Below, in pieces: positions 51,477-61,379 of a stretch of 64,000 nt of DNA (the stretch's first letter is position 1; each line of letters opens with the position of its first letter). The DNA is from Bacteroidales bacterium (GTDB taxonomy: Bacteria; Bacteroidota; Bacteroidia; Bacteroidales; UBA932): NCBI GenBank assembly GCA_017428325.1, contig JAFRRA010000001.1, positions 62,001-126,000 of the forward strand, read 5' to 3'. The position numbers and the translations under genes are program-made. The notes below the pieces were generated by a model, which worked only from the letters and a program-made list of their open reading frames with translations, was not told the DNA's origin and made no database searches.

Positions 51477-52943
51477 TTATTTGCGCTTTGAGACAGGAGC
51501 TTCCTTGAGGAGTTCCACAAGATACTTCCAGCACTTGCCCACACTCTCGATGTTGACTCTCTCGTCAGGTGAGTGAGGAGAGAAGATTGTAGGGCCGAAT
51601 GAAATCATATCCCACTCAGGATAGGTGGCTCCAAGGATACCGCATTCCAGTCCGGCGTGGATTCCGGTTACCTCAGGCTCCTTCTTGTAGAGTTTCTTGT
51701 AAACTTCCTTGGAAACCTTGAGGATAGGGGAATTCATGTCCAGCTGCCATCCTGAGTAACCGCCGCTGAAGGAGCACTTTCCGCCGGCGAGTTCAACGAT
51801 TGCCCTCATGCTCTCGGCAAGCTCGTATTTCTCGGAATCGATGGAGCTTCTCATCAGCGAGTGGATCTTTATGGTCTTAGCATCCTGCTGGATGATAGCC
51901 ATATTGTTGGATGTCTCGACAAATCCCGGAACAGTGTCGCTCATTCTCCATACTCCGTTAGGGATGGAAGCGATAGCCCTCACGATGGCAAGGGCGGTAG
52001 CCTTCTCGATTGCAGGAGCCTTCTCCTTCACTGGAGTAACGGTTATCTTGAGGTCCTTGTCAGTATACTGGTATTCCAGAGTTGCCTCCTTGCGGATCTT
52101 GCTTACGTGGAGAGAGAACTTCCTCTCGTTCTTCTTTGGAACTGCAACGATAGCGTGGGAATCTCTAGGGATGGAGTTGCGGATGCTGCCGCCGCTGATG
52201 CATACCAGGCGTGCGTTAAGGTCTCTCATTACAGGAAGGAGAACCCTTGCAAGGATCTTGTTTGAATTTGCCCTGTAAAGGACGATGTCCATTCCGGAGT
52301 GTCCGCCGATGAGGCCGCTGACTGCTACCTTCTTGAACACATATCCTGCAGGGACTTTCTCTGTCTTATAGTTGAATGTAGCCTCGCCGTCAAGTCCGCC
52401 TGCGCAGCCTACGTAGAGGATGCCCTCTGTCTCGGAGTCGAGGTTTACAAGTATCTCACCCTTGAGAAGTCCTGGCTTCAAGGCTCTTGCACCTGTCATT
52501 CCGGTTTCCTCGTCAACTGTGAAAAGACACTCGATAGGACCGTGCTGCATTGTCTTTGACTCAAGGACTGCAAGCGCCATAGAGACACCCATTCCGTTGT
52601 CTGCTCCCAGGGTGGTGCCGGATGCATATACGAGATCTCCCACGATCCTTGGCTTGATTGGGTCTGTCTCGAAGTTGTGCTTTACGTCCGGATTCTTCTG
52701 AGGAACCATATCAAGATGGGCCTCCAGGATCAGACCTGCTTTCTTTTCCATTCCCTTGGTTGCAGGCTTGCGGATGATAACGTTTCCTACTTCATCCTTT
52801 ATGGTCTCCAGACCGAGTTTCTTTCCGAAATTGTAAACGAATTCAACTGCCTTATGTTCCTTCTTGGAAGGACGCGGAACTTTAGCAAGTTCATTAAAGA
52901 TTGTCCAAACTTCCTTTGGCTGTAACTGATCGATAGTTTTCAT
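51477..52943 (-). CDS. pepD: Aminoacyl-histidine dipeptidase (cytosol nonspecific dipeptidase)
   Basis: A 488-residue M20C metallo-dipeptidase. Motifs: KVPRPSKKEHKAVEF, LILEAHLDMVPQKN (His, Asp metal ligands near residues 80-82), TLGADNGMGVSMALAVLE (bridging Asp), FTVDEETGMTGARAL (catalytic Glu), GGHSGMDI and IHAGLECGIL with the closing His in PHSPDERVNIE. Length close to E. coli PepD (485). It would cut Xaa-His and other dipeptides in the cytosol. Followed by the Lys-rich gene. Confidence 0.94.
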   Translation of the reverse strand: MKTIDQLQPKEVWTIFNELAKVPRPSKKEHKAVEFVYNFGKKLGLETIKDEVGNVIIRKPATKGMEKKAGLILEAHLDMVPQKNPDVKHNFETDPIKPRIVGDLVYASGTTLGADNGMGVSMALAVLESKTMQHGPIECLFTVDEETGMTGARALKPGLLKGEILVNLDSETEGILYVGCAGGLDGEATFNYKTEKVPAGYVFKKVAVSGLIGGHSGMDIVLYRANSNKILARVLLPVMRDLNARLVCISGGSIRNSIPRDSHAIVAVPKKNERKFSLHVSKIRKEATLEYQYTDKDLKITVTPVKEKAPAIEKATALAIVRAIASIPNGVWRMSDTVPGFVETSNNMAIIQQDAKTIKIHSLMRSSIDSEKYELAESMRAIVELAGGKCSFSGGYSGWQLDMNSPILKVSKEVYKKLYKKEPEVTGIHAGLECGILGATYPEWDMISFGPTIFSPHSPDERVNIESVGKCWKYLVELLKEAPVSKRK

Positions 52944-52972
52944 TAGTATCTGTGTTTAATCGTACAATCAAT

Positions 52973-54052
52973 TTATTTTCCTGAAGCAAGGTCCAGCGGG
53001 AAGTATACAAGTTTTCCAAACTGGTAGACAGGAATCCTGGTCTGTCCTATCACCTTCTGTCCGTCAAGAAGACGGGCAGTTACCACAAGCGGCATCCTGT
53101 ATGCAACCTTTCCCTTGGAAGCCGCCATCTCTTCCGGAGTAACATCTCCCGCAATCTTTCCGTCGGTCACTGTAAGCTCCAGGTATACAGGACGTCCGCT
53201 CATATTGTCCGCCGGCAGAAGACCCTCCGTGTCGGAGATGCGGAACACAACGTAATTCTGTTTCTGGTTCTTCGCCTTCGGCACGATTTCAAAGCTTGCC
53301 TGCTGAGTTGCTGTTGTTGTTTTTCCAGTGAAAAGAGATGTGTATTCCTTTTCCAGGATATTCATTTTCTCCACAGCGTCTCCAAGGGCGGCACCGCTGT
53401 AATTCGCATCGGTGTCTCCGGTGAGAACATCTATCTTCTTTTCGCGGAGACGGAAGATAAGCTGTGCTGTTTCCTCCGCTTTTTTCTCTATTGATTTCGT
53501 TACGGTCTGAGTCTGCGCCACTGCGACTTTCTCCACTTCACCATCCTCGTTGGTAACACTCTTATAAAGTTGGACAGTCTGTGTCTGAAGGTTTGCAACA
53601 GCCTCGTTGAAAGAAGGTTGCACCGGTGAAGGAAATCTCATCGGGGCATTCTCGCCAGAGAAATAACCCGGCGCGATTATCAGACCCTGGGAACAGAAAT
53701 TCAGGAAATTCACATTGGCGTTCTTGCCCGGTCCGATGTTGAGGGCAACACTCAGGGACTGGTCCGCTTCAACAAGCGGAACAAGCTCCACTTCCTCAAT
53801 CACGCAACTGTTCCTTGACGTGCGGTCTGCACTGACACCAAGATACTTTTCAGAATATGCCGCATAAGGACCTGCGGTGAATTTAGACAGAGACACCTTG
53901 ACGGTTACTCTTATGGATGTTTGCGGAAGTGAATATATCACAGTTCCCGAAGGGGCAGCGTCAGAACTTTTGAAAATCTGTGAGAAAGAGGGAGTTGCAG
54001 CCGCAAGCAGGAATGCCGCAACAAGTATGGATATTCGCTTCGCGATTTGCAT
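52973..54052 (-). CDS. Exported DUF4831-like protein
   Basis: A 359-residue exported protein (signal MQIAKRISILVAAFLLAAATPSFSQ). I read it as DUF4831-type, a Bacteroidales family of unknown function: TVIYSLPQTSIRVTVKVSLS, GPYAAYSEKYLGV, AEETAQLIFRLREKKIDVLTGDTDANYSG and ALGDAVEKMNILEKEYTSLF are typical landmarks. It lies between pepD and the acyltransferase on the minus strand. The family name is from memory of the pattern and should be checked. Confidence 0.55.
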   Translation of the reverse strand: MQIAKRISILVAAFLLAAATPSFSQIFKSSDAAPSGTVIYSLPQTSIRVTVKVSLSKFTAGPYAAYSEKYLGVSADRTSRNSCVIEEVELVPLVEADQSLSVALNIGPGKNANVNFLNFCSQGLIIAPGYFSGENAPMRFPSPVQPSFNEAVANLQTQTVQLYKSVTNEDGEVEKVAVAQTQTVTKSIEKKAEETAQLIFRLREKKIDVLTGDTDANYSGAALGDAVEKMNILEKEYTSLFTGKTTTATQQASFEIVPKAKNQKQNYVVFRISDTEGLLPADNMSGRPVYLELTVTDGKIAGDVTPEEMAASKGKVAYRMPLVVTARLLDGQKVIGQTRIPVYQFGKLVYFPLDLASGK

Positions 54053-54111
54053 TTTCTTAATTGCTAGAAGAATTGCTATGCAATTATAATAATTATTTGT
54101 CAAAGATGTTA

Positions 54112-55026
54112 TCACTCAGACGGTATATTTCTCTTCCATCTTCTGTGACTCCACAGCCAGTTCACTTTGTTGCGGGTGATATCAGCTTCAAGAAGACGTG
54201 CGAACTCTTTCGTCACAAAGTAATCTTCCAAGTTGTGAGGCTCTTCTGTAATTTTCTCGAATTCAATATGATATCGACCTCGCGATTTCTTGTCCATACG
54301 GAGATAGACAACAGGCATCTTCAGTTTTGACGCAAGGAATTCAGGACCGGGGAGCATATAGGTTTTCTGGTTGAGAAAATCTACGACCGGATCGTGGGCG
54401 CCGATAGAATTCTGGTCTGATATCAGAACATATATTGCCTTGCCGTCTTTATTCTTCAGGGCATGACGAAGCACCTGCTTGCTTTCAAGAACCTCTCCGG
54501 CAAACTTGAACTTCTTGTATTCGCGCATTCTTAACTTCTTGAATATCAAATCGGAAAACTTGCTTCTCGCGGCCTTGTAAACCATATAGACAGGATGTGA
54601 AGAGAAGCTGTCTTCAGTGCGTTTTTCAGGAGGAAGAATTGCTGCGCTCACCAGTTCCCAGTTTCCGCAATGACCCATGACCATAAGGACATTGTTGTGT
54701 TTTTTCTGCAACTCATCCACAACGTCGATACCGGAAACCGTTATCCTTTTTCTGAGTGCGGATGCGGAATGGGAGAGATTCCATATGTTCTCCGCGAACA
54801 GGTCGCACATATGTCCGTAGTATCTTGACGCAAGGGATTTGATCTCCCCGTATCTCATTTCAGGAAAGCTTCTTGAAATGTTCGTGACAATCACAGAGTA
54901 TCTGTATCTGACGATTTTCCCGAGAATGAACGCGAAAACGCCTGAGAAAAAATAATGCACGCGGAGAGGCAGAAGACCCATAACATAGAGAAGACAGAAA
55001 ACCGCTCCGGCAAAAAACTTTTTCAT
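54112..55026 (-). CDS. Lysophospholipid acyltransferase (LpxL/HtrB-like)
   Basis: A 304-residue inner-membrane acyltransferase related to lipid A late acyltransferases. One N-terminal membrane helix (GAVFCLLYVMGLLPLRVHYF) and the catalytic HX4E motif in GHCGNWE near residue 118-124, then ARSKFSDLIFKKLRMREYKK and LISDQNSIGAHDPVVDFLNQ. Likely adds a secondary acyl chain to lipid A or a related lipid; the acyl donor is unknown. Confidence 0.85.
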   Translation of the reverse strand: MKKFFAGAVFCLLYVMGLLPLRVHYFFSGVFAFILGKIVRYRYSVIVTNISRSFPEMRYGEIKSLASRYYGHMCDLFAENIWNLSHSASALRKRITVSGIDVVDELQKKHNNVLMVMGHCGNWELVSAAILPPEKRTEDSFSSHPVYMVYKAARSKFSDLIFKKLRMREYKKFKFAGEVLESKQVLRHALKNKDGKAIYVLISDQNSIGAHDPVVDFLNQKTYMLPGPEFLASKLKMPVVYLRMDKKSRGRYHIEFEKITEEPHNLEDYFVTKEFARLLEADITRNKVNWLWSHRRWKRNIPSE

Positions 55027-55080
55027 GACTCATTTCCGATTTGCGGGTATAAAGATAATAAAGTTGTAACAATAATTCAT

Positions 55081-55088
55081 TATATTTG
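55081..55088 (+). promoter_or_regulatory. -7 box for the POT transporter gene
   Basis: Plus strand TATATTTG, about 90 bases before the ATG at 55180. No clear -33 TTTG. Confidence 0.35.
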
Positions 55089-55179
55089 AGTTTTGAAAGA
55101 CAGGCGTTCTCAACGGACTTCAGACCGCCCGTCCGCTTACTGACAATGAAAGTCCACAAATAAAAAACGATTACAAAAC

Positions 55180-56862
55180 ATGTTAGAACTTTGGAAAAAC
55201 AATGCTCCGCTTTGTATCCTGATAGTGATACTGATTGTGGTCATTCCACTGCTAATCTTCTATCTGGTCAAAGCCAAGAGGGAGCATCCGAAGGGATTGA
55301 TTGCAGCCGCGTTGAGCAACATGGGAGAAAGGTTCGGCTATTACATCATGAACGCCGTGCTGGCTCTCTTCCTTGCTTCCAAATTCGGTATCAGCGATGA
55401 TGCCGCCGGATGGATTTATGCGGTATTCTATTTCTCGATTTATGTTCTCGCCCTCCCTGGAGGTCTGATTGCAGACCGTCTGCAGAACTACAAGGGAACC
55501 ATCATTTCCGGTCTCCTGGTCATGGCCATAGGATATGCCCTCCTGGCCGTTCCTGTATTCGGAGAATCCTTTGCCTCCACTACCGGCCACATTTCCGGAA
55601 TCCTGGTTTTCACCTGCTTTGCACTGCTTCTGATAGCAATCGGAAACGGTCTTTTCAAAGGCAACCTGCAGGCTATCGTCGGCCAGATGTACGACAACTT
55701 CGAGGCTGAGGGAGCAAAAATCTCCAAGGAAGAACTTGAGAGGAGAAAGACCAAGAGAGACCCTGGTTTCCAGATTTTCTACGTGTTCATCAACATAGGC
55801 GGAGTGATCGCTCCGTTCGTGGCTCCTCTTCTGAGAAGCTGGTGGCTCAAGGCTCACGACCTTGTCTACAACTCAAGCCTTCCTAAGCTCTGCCATCAGT
55901 TCCTTAACGAGACAACCCAGATGACCGCCGAGCAGTCAAACAACCTCGCCCAGCTCGCAGAGCAGGTTCAGACTGGAGCCCAGAGCCTTCCGGCAGGCGC
56001 AGAGTTCGCCGAGAATTACCTCAATGTATTCAACACCGGTGTCCACTACTCCTATATCGCTTCTGTTGCCGCTATGGTAATCTCTCTCCTTATCTTCCTT
56101 GCAACAAAGAAGAAATTCCCTAACCCTGCAAAGAAGGAGAAGAAGGCAGTTGCCAACTACACAGAGGAGGAAAGACTTGCAAACGCAAAGGAAATCAAGC
56201 AGAGGCTTTACGCCCTGTTCGCAGTTCTGGGCGTTGCCGTATTCTTCTGGTTCTCATTCCACCAGAACGGCCAGAGCCTTTCATTCTTCGCCCGTGACTT
56301 CGTGAACACGGAGAATGTTCCGCCAGAGGTTTGGCAGTGCATCAACCCGTTCTTCGTGATTATCCTCACACCTATCATCATGGGACTGTTCGCATGGCTT
56401 GCAACCAGGGGCAAGAATGTCTCGACTCCAAGAAAGATTGCATTGGGTATGTTCATCACTGCCCTTGCATACATCTTCCTGATCATCATCGCATGCATCC
56501 ACAAATATCCGTCACTGGATTCATTCGATACCTTAAGCGAGGCTGTCAAGGCTACAATGAGAACAAGTCCTGCGGTTCTGATCCTCACCTACTTCTTCCT
56601 GACAGTAGCCGAGCTGTTCATCTCGCCTCTGGGACTCAGCTTCGTAAGCAAGGTTGCCCCTAAGCACCTGCAGGGAATATGCCAGGGACTGTGGCTGACA
56701 GCAACCGCCGTTGGAAACCTGTTTATCGCCCTTGGAGTAACCATGCTCCGCAAGTTCCCTCAGCAGTGGGAAACCTGGGCTGTATTCGCGGCATTCTGCC
56801 TCATCTCCATGACCGTTATGCTCGGTATGGTGAAGTGGCTCGAGAAGGTAACTTCAGACTAA
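55180..56862 (+). CDS. Proton-dependent oligopeptide (POT/PTR2) transporter
   Basis: A 560-residue, roughly 14-helix membrane protein of the POT family, bringing in di- and tripeptides with protons. Motifs: LSNMGERFGYYIMNAVLALF (ExxERFxYY-like), ALPGGLIADRL, FQIFYVFINIGGVIAPFVAP (FYxxINxG family signature) and WFSFHQNGQSLSFFARDF. A longer central loop (around residue 240-280, LAQLAEQVQTGAQSLPAG) is typical of some Bacteroidota POTs. Followed 13 bases later by a GT2 gene. Confidence 0.92.
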   Translation: MLELWKNNAPLCILIVILIVVIPLLIFYLVKAKREHPKGLIAAALSNMGERFGYYIMNAVLALFLASKFGISDDAAGWIYAVFYFSIYVLALPGGLIADRLQNYKGTIISGLLVMAIGYALLAVPVFGESFASTTGHISGILVFTCFALLLIAIGNGLFKGNLQAIVGQMYDNFEAEGAKISKEELERRKTKRDPGFQIFYVFINIGGVIAPFVAPLLRSWWLKAHDLVYNSSLPKLCHQFLNETTQMTAEQSNNLAQLAEQVQTGAQSLPAGAEFAENYLNVFNTGVHYSYIASVAAMVISLLIFLATKKKFPNPAKKEKKAVANYTEEERLANAKEIKQRLYALFAVLGVAVFFWFSFHQNGQSLSFFARDFVNTENVPPEVWQCINPFFVIILTPIIMGLFAWLATRGKNVSTPRKIALGMFITALAYIFLIIIACIHKYPSLDSFDTLSEAVKATMRTSPAVLILTYFFLTVAELFISPLGLSFVSKVAPKHLQGICQGLWLTATAVGNLFIALGVTMLRKFPQQWETWAVFAAFCLISMTVMLGMVKWLEKVTSD

Positions 56863-56875
56863 ACCTTACTGCAAG

Positions 56876-57940
56876 GTGAAAGTTGCAGTAACTATATTGA
56901 ATTGGAACGGCAAGGGCTTCCTCGAGAAGTTCTTGCCTTCCCTTTTCAATAGCCTGCAGCAAAGCAAATACGAGGCGGACCTTATTGTCGCCGACAACGC
57001 CTCGACAGACGGGTCGATTGAATCGTTCTCAGACAACCCGGACATAACGTGGATCCAGCTTGACAAAAACTACGGTTTCACGGGAGGATACAACCGCGCG
57101 TTTGACATTTTGAGAAAGCAAACGTGGGAGGAGGGAAAGAATCCCTACACCCATTTTATCCTTATAAACTCCGATATCCTTGTGCCGGACGGATGGATGG
57201 ATTCCCTATGTGAATTTATGGAATCTCATCCGGAGGCCGGAATCTGCCAGCCGAAAATACTTTCTTTCAACCGCCACGAAGAAGTGCTCTCCGGCAAGAA
57301 AGAAAACGACCAGTTCGAGTATGCCGGAGCTTCTGGCGGATTCATAGACAAATGGGGATTCCCTCTTTGCAGAGGAAGGATCCTTTCCTGCATAGAGGAT
57401 GATCTCGGGCAATATGACACACCTCAGCGATGCTTCTGGGCATCAGGCGCCTGCATGATGGTGCGCGCAGATCTCTATCAGGATCTTGGTGGTCTTGAAG
57501 AAGAGTTTTTCGCCCATATGGAGGAAATCGATTTCTGCTGGAGAGCATCTCTTGCAGGCCATCAGGTCTGGTGCGTTCCCCAAAGCAAAGTCTATCACGT
57601 GGGAGGCGGAACCCTTCCCAACAATTCGCCGAGGAAACTTTACCTCAACTACCGAAACAATCTTCTGATGCTCTGGAAAAACCTTCCGGAAAAAGGCAAA
57701 AAGGGCAGAATTTTCTTCCGTAAATGCCTGGACGGCCTTTCCGCCGTATGCTATGTTTTCCAGGGCAAATTTTCCTATTATCTGAGCGTTGTCCAGGCCC
57801 ATCGCGATTACAGGAAACTCAAGGCAAGGGTTAAGGTTACTCCAAATGAAAAAGGAGCACTCCCTTACGGAATGCTCCCCTATTCAATCATCCGGAAATT
57901 CTTTACCGGAAAGAAGCGTTTTTCCCAGCTTCCTTTTTAA
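56876..57940 (+). CDS. GT2 family glycosyltransferase (rhamnosyltransferase-like)
   Basis: A 354-residue GT-A glycosyltransferase. Start codon is GTG (56876). Motifs: VAVTILNWNGKGFLEKFLPS, LIVADNASTDGSIE, ILINSDILVPDGWM (DXD-like NSD), GACMMVRADLYQDLGGLEEEF, and FAHMEEIDFCWRASLAGHQV (catalytic ED region) then VYHVGGGTL. Resembles WbbL-type rhamnosyltransferases of surface polysaccharide. Sits alone, so the sugar chain is unknown. Convergent with the PII-like gene, with the two stops overlapping by four bases. Confidence 0.88.
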   Translation: MKVAVTILNWNGKGFLEKFLPSLFNSLQQSKYEADLIVADNASTDGSIESFSDNPDITWIQLDKNYGFTGGYNRAFDILRKQTWEEGKNPYTHFILINSDILVPDGWMDSLCEFMESHPEAGICQPKILSFNRHEEVLSGKKENDQFEYAGASGGFIDKWGFPLCRGRILSCIEDDLGQYDTPQRCFWASGACMMVRADLYQDLGGLEEEFFAHMEEIDFCWRASLAGHQVWCVPQSKVYHVGGGTLPNNSPRKLYLNYRNNLLMLWKNLPEKGKKGRIFFRKCLDGLSAVCYVFQGKFSYYLSVVQAHRDYRKLKARVKVTPNEKGALPYGMLPYSIIRKFFTGKKRFSQLPF

Positions 57941-58227
57941 TCTTCATCGATAGTCCAGGTGAAGACTCTCAGACCAAGGGCAGGCTTGAGGTCATCTATC
58001 TCTTTGAGCCTTTCCTTCAGGCGCTTTGACGCATCATCTTCCACAAAGGTTACCATTGCGGAATTCATTGTCGGCCAGGCGTGGCTGCCAAGATGAGGCT
58101 CGCCGTCCCTTGAGCCTCTTCCCTGAACCTGCTCCCACAAAGTGAAACCCTTGATGAAGACTTTTTCCAGAGCCTCCAGGACGGCTGCTCCCTGAGCTTC
58201 GTTATATGCTATAAAAACTGCTTTCAT
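57937..58227 (-). CDS. PII-like small protein beside RND efflux genes
   Basis: A 96-residue protein with a ferredoxin-like fold pattern: KAVFIAYNEAQGAAVLEALE, FTLWEQVQGRGSRDGEPHLG (T-loop-like, with Gly/Arg), WPTMNSAMVTFVEDDA and the strand end LGLRVFTWTIDED. This fits PII-like/DUF3240-type proteins sometimes found beside heavy metal or RND efflux pumps. It starts 3 bases after the RND pump gene and is the last of four genes. May sense the operon's substrate or state; ligand unknown. Confidence 0.55.
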   Translation of the reverse strand: MKAVFIAYNEAQGAAVLEALEKVFIKGFTLWEQVQGRGSRDGEPHLGSHAWPTMNSAMVTFVEDDASKRLKERLKEIDDLKPALGLRVFTWTIDED

Positions 58228-58230
58228 ATC

Positions 58231-61200
58231 TTAACTGTTTTGCGGAATTGTCTGAGTCTGGTTCGCTGCCTTGAGGGCCTTCTTCCTCTTTCTGGTAAGG
58301 CCGAATGCGGCGAAGATCGTGTAGAGTACTGGAACGAACACCAGGGTAACAACCGTTGAAACGGAAAGTCCCCAGGCAACCGTCATACCCATACCTCTCC
58401 AGACCTCCGAGCCTTCTCCTCTTCCCAATGCCAGAGGAAGCATACCCAAAACTGTTGTAAGGGTGGTCATGAGCACAGGACGGAGTCTTGAGTGACCGCT
58501 GTCCACAACGGCGCGGATGATGCCCATTCCCCTCTCTCTGTTGAGGTTTGCATAGTCTACCAGCACGATACCGTTGTTAACCACAATACCGATTGTCATC
58601 ACGGCTCCGACCATCGCCATAATGCTCAAAGGAGTTCCCGTGAGCACAAGTCCGATGAGAACTCCCACGAATGCGAACGGAACAGCGAACATAATGACAA
58701 ACGGATATGTCAAACTCTCGAACTGGGCGGCCATAACAATGAACACCAGGATGATAATCAGAACCATCAGGAGTCCCAGGCTCTTGAATGTCTGGACCTG
58801 GTCGTCATAGGTTCCGCCAATCTTCCAGCTTACTCCTGCAGGAAGGCCGTTCTCCTCGATCTTGGCGGAGATTGCCTCGTTCATGTCGGATGTTGCCATT
58901 CCGTCAGGAAGCGGAGCCGTTACGGAAACATATCTCTCGCGATCCTTCCTGGCAATCGTAGGAGGAGTCATTGCTTCAACGATGGTTCCGAGTTCTCTCA
59001 GCTTGATGGCCTGGCCCGTGGATGAATAAACCGTGATGTTTTCAACATCTTTCATGCTCTGCCTGTATTCGGGAGCATATCTGACACGGATGTCATACTC
59101 GTCTCCGCTTTCGCGGTATTCGGAAGCGATGGCACCGTTGATGCGGTTACGGAGGAATGTCGCTACCGTTGCCGTATTCAGTCCATATTGAGCTATTTTC
59201 TCCCTGTCCAGATCCACCTGGTATTCAGGAATGTAGTCATCACGGCTGATGACCGTCTGCTTGACGCCCAGTTCCTTGAACCAGGAGGAAACCTGTGCAG
59301 CAGCCTCGTCGGTAGCACCGAAGTCATAGCCATAGAGGTCTATCTGGCATACTGTCTGTCCGCCCATTCCTCCCTGCTGTCCTCCGGCAACGACATTGAA
59401 CCTCCTGATCTGGTTATACTCGGCAAGCTCGCTCATCATTATGTTGGAAATCTCCTTGATGCTCCTCTTTCTCTTCTCCATACTTCCGCAGCTGATGTTC
59501 ATGCTGATGATGTGGCTTCCGTTGGAACGCATGGAGGCAAACATATTGTCCGAGTCTGCTGTTCCTTCCGCAAGTCCCAGTCTCTGGATCTCAGGGAATT
59601 CCGCCCTCCATCTGCGATCAAGTTCAAGGGCCAGGTCGCGGGTGATCTCCTGACGGGTTCCCACCGGAAGCTGAACGGTTACGGAGATTCGTCCGTTATC
59701 CTGTTCCGGAATGAACTCGGACTTCATCAGAGGTCCGCAGATGGCGCCAACTGCCGCAAGAATCCCGACAGCTATTGCTACCACTATCCTCTTGTGCCTT
59801 AGAGCCCAGTCCAGAATCCTCGCATATGTGCGGCTCAGCCAGTCAAGGAACTTGTTGATAGGAGTGAAGATCAATTTGTACCATCCGGCATCCTTGTCCT
59901 TGTTCTGTGCCCTGAGCATTGTGGAGCACATCATAGGAGTAAGGGCAAGGGCGCAAAGAGTGGAAACAGTTATGACGATGCTGACCATCCATCCTAGCTG
60001 GCGGAACATTATACCTGCAAGGCCACTTACCAGGGTCATAGGCAGGAACACTGCCAATGTCGTGAGGGATGAAGCCACAACTGCCATAGCCACCTCGTTG
60101 GTTGCATATACCGCAGCCTGCTTCGGATTACTTCCCTTGTCTATATGCGAAGTGATGTTCTCCAGTACCACAATCGCCGCGTCCACAACCATACCGATCG
60201 CAATGGACAGGGAACTCATCGATATCATATTCAGCGTGTTGCCCGTGGCGTACAGATAAACCAGGGAAGCAAGCAGGGATATAGGTATCGTGATGAGAAT
60301 GATGATTGTGGCCCTCCATCTTCCAAGGAAGAAGAAGACAACGAGCATCACGATAAGGAGGGTGATGACGATTGTCCTTTCAAGGGAACCGATGGTACGG
60401 GTGATGTTCTCCGTGGTATCGATGATGACATTGAGCTTGATGTCGGAAGGCAGGTTCTTTTCCAGTTTAGGAAGCTCTTCCTTAACCTTGTCCACGATCT
60501 GGACGGAGTTTTCTCCAGTCTGCTTCTGGATGATGACCATACCGCCGAGCTGTCCGTTGATGAAGCTCTCCTGGGACCTTTCCTGGAGACCGTCCACAAC
60601 TCTTGCCACATCTCTCAGATAGACGTTTCCTCCGTTATAGGAGCCGACCACAAGATCCTCTATCTCCTTTGAACTGCCGAATTCTTTCTGCACCCTCAGC
60701 GAATAGGTATTGGAACCTGTCTCTATTGTCCCGGCAGGGATATTCCTGTTCTCCGATGCGATGAGGGATGAAATAGCCTCTATCGTAAGATTGTATGCGT
60801 CAAGCTTATACGGATCGCAGAGTACCATTATCTCCCTCTTCGGGATACCGGAAACCGAAACTGAACCCACTCCGTTTACACGGGCCAGTTCGTTGACGAT
60901 TTTCTCGTCCATGATCTTGTACAGACCGGCCATGCTTTCCTTGGCGGTAACTGAAAGGATGAGGATAGGAATATCGTCAGACCCGAACTTGAAAATTACA
61001 GGGTTGCTCGCACCGTCAGGGAGATATGACTTGACCATTTCCAGTTTGTCGCGGACATCGTTGGTCGCTGTCTCTATATCCCTTCCGTACTGGAACTCAA
61101 GTGATATTACTGAAACGTTTTCCCTGGACTGGGAAGAAATGTGCTTGAGGTAGGACACGCTGTTGAGCGTATTCTCCAATGGCTTCGATATATTGTTCTC

Positions 61201-61377
61201 GATATCCGATGCGCTGGCTCCAGAATAGGAGGTCATGACCATGATGGTGTTGCTCTCGATGTGAGGGAAAAGGTCGATAGGCAGCGTTATCAGGGAGAAT
61301 ATACCGAATATGGCTATAGCCACGAAGATAAGCGCCGTGGTTATAGGTTTCTTTACTGCTGATGAAAACAGGCTCAT
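58231..61377 (-). CDS. RND efflux pump, inner-membrane HAE1-type subunit
   Basis: A 1048-residue proton-driven drug exporter of the AcrB/MexF type with 12 predicted membrane helices and two large periplasmic loops. Landmarks: ITLPIDLFPHIE near residue 30-42, the TM4 block MVVDAAIVVLENI (first relay Asp kept; the second, usually Asp, is Ala), MTLVSGLAGIMFRQ, and TM10 region GIVVNNGIVLVDYANLN. C-terminal FAAFGLTRKRKKALKAANQ. It starts 2 bases after the adaptor stop and forms a tripartite pump with the adaptor and TolC-like genes upstream. Substrate range unknown. Confidence 0.95.
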   Translation of the reverse strand: MSLFSSAVKKPITTALIFVAIAIFGIFSLITLPIDLFPHIESNTIMVMTSYSGASASDIENNISKPLENTLNSVSYLKHISSQSRENVSVISLEFQYGRDIETATNDVRDKLEMVKSYLPDGASNPVIFKFGSDDIPILILSVTAKESMAGLYKIMDEKIVNELARVNGVGSVSVSGIPKREIMVLCDPYKLDAYNLTIEAISSLIASENRNIPAGTIETGSNTYSLRVQKEFGSSKEIEDLVVGSYNGGNVYLRDVARVVDGLQERSQESFINGQLGGMVIIQKQTGENSVQIVDKVKEELPKLEKNLPSDIKLNVIIDTTENITRTIGSLERTIVITLLIVMLVVFFFLGRWRATIIILITIPISLLASLVYLYATGNTLNMISMSSLSIAIGMVVDAAIVVLENITSHIDKGSNPKQAAVYATNEVAMAVVASSLTTLAVFLPMTLVSGLAGIMFRQLGWMVSIVITVSTLCALALTPMMCSTMLRAQNKDKDAGWYKLIFTPINKFLDWLSRTYARILDWALRHKRIVVAIAVGILAAVGAICGPLMKSEFIPEQDNGRISVTVQLPVGTRQEITRDLALELDRRWRAEFPEIQRLGLAEGTADSDNMFASMRSNGSHIISMNISCGSMEKRKRSIKEISNIMMSELAEYNQIRRFNVVAGGQQGGMGGQTVCQIDLYGYDFGATDEAAAQVSSWFKELGVKQTVISRDDYIPEYQVDLDREKIAQYGLNTATVATFLRNRINGAIASEYRESGDEYDIRVRYAPEYRQSMKDVENITVYSSTGQAIKLRELGTIVEAMTPPTIARKDRERYVSVTAPLPDGMATSDMNEAISAKIEENGLPAGVSWKIGGTYDDQVQTFKSLGLLMVLIIILVFIVMAAQFESLTYPFVIMFAVPFAFVGVLIGLVLTGTPLSIMAMVGAVMTIGIVVNNGIVLVDYANLNRERGMGIIRAVVDSGHSRLRPVLMTTLTTVLGMLPLALGRGEGSEVWRGMGMTVAWGLSVSTVVTLVFVPVLYTIFAAFGLTRKRKKALKAANQTQTIPQNS

Positions 61378-61379
61378 TT

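Noticed and set aside
59188-59802. Plus-strand frame opposite the RND pump
   Set aside because: Shadow of the pump gene; no motif of its own.
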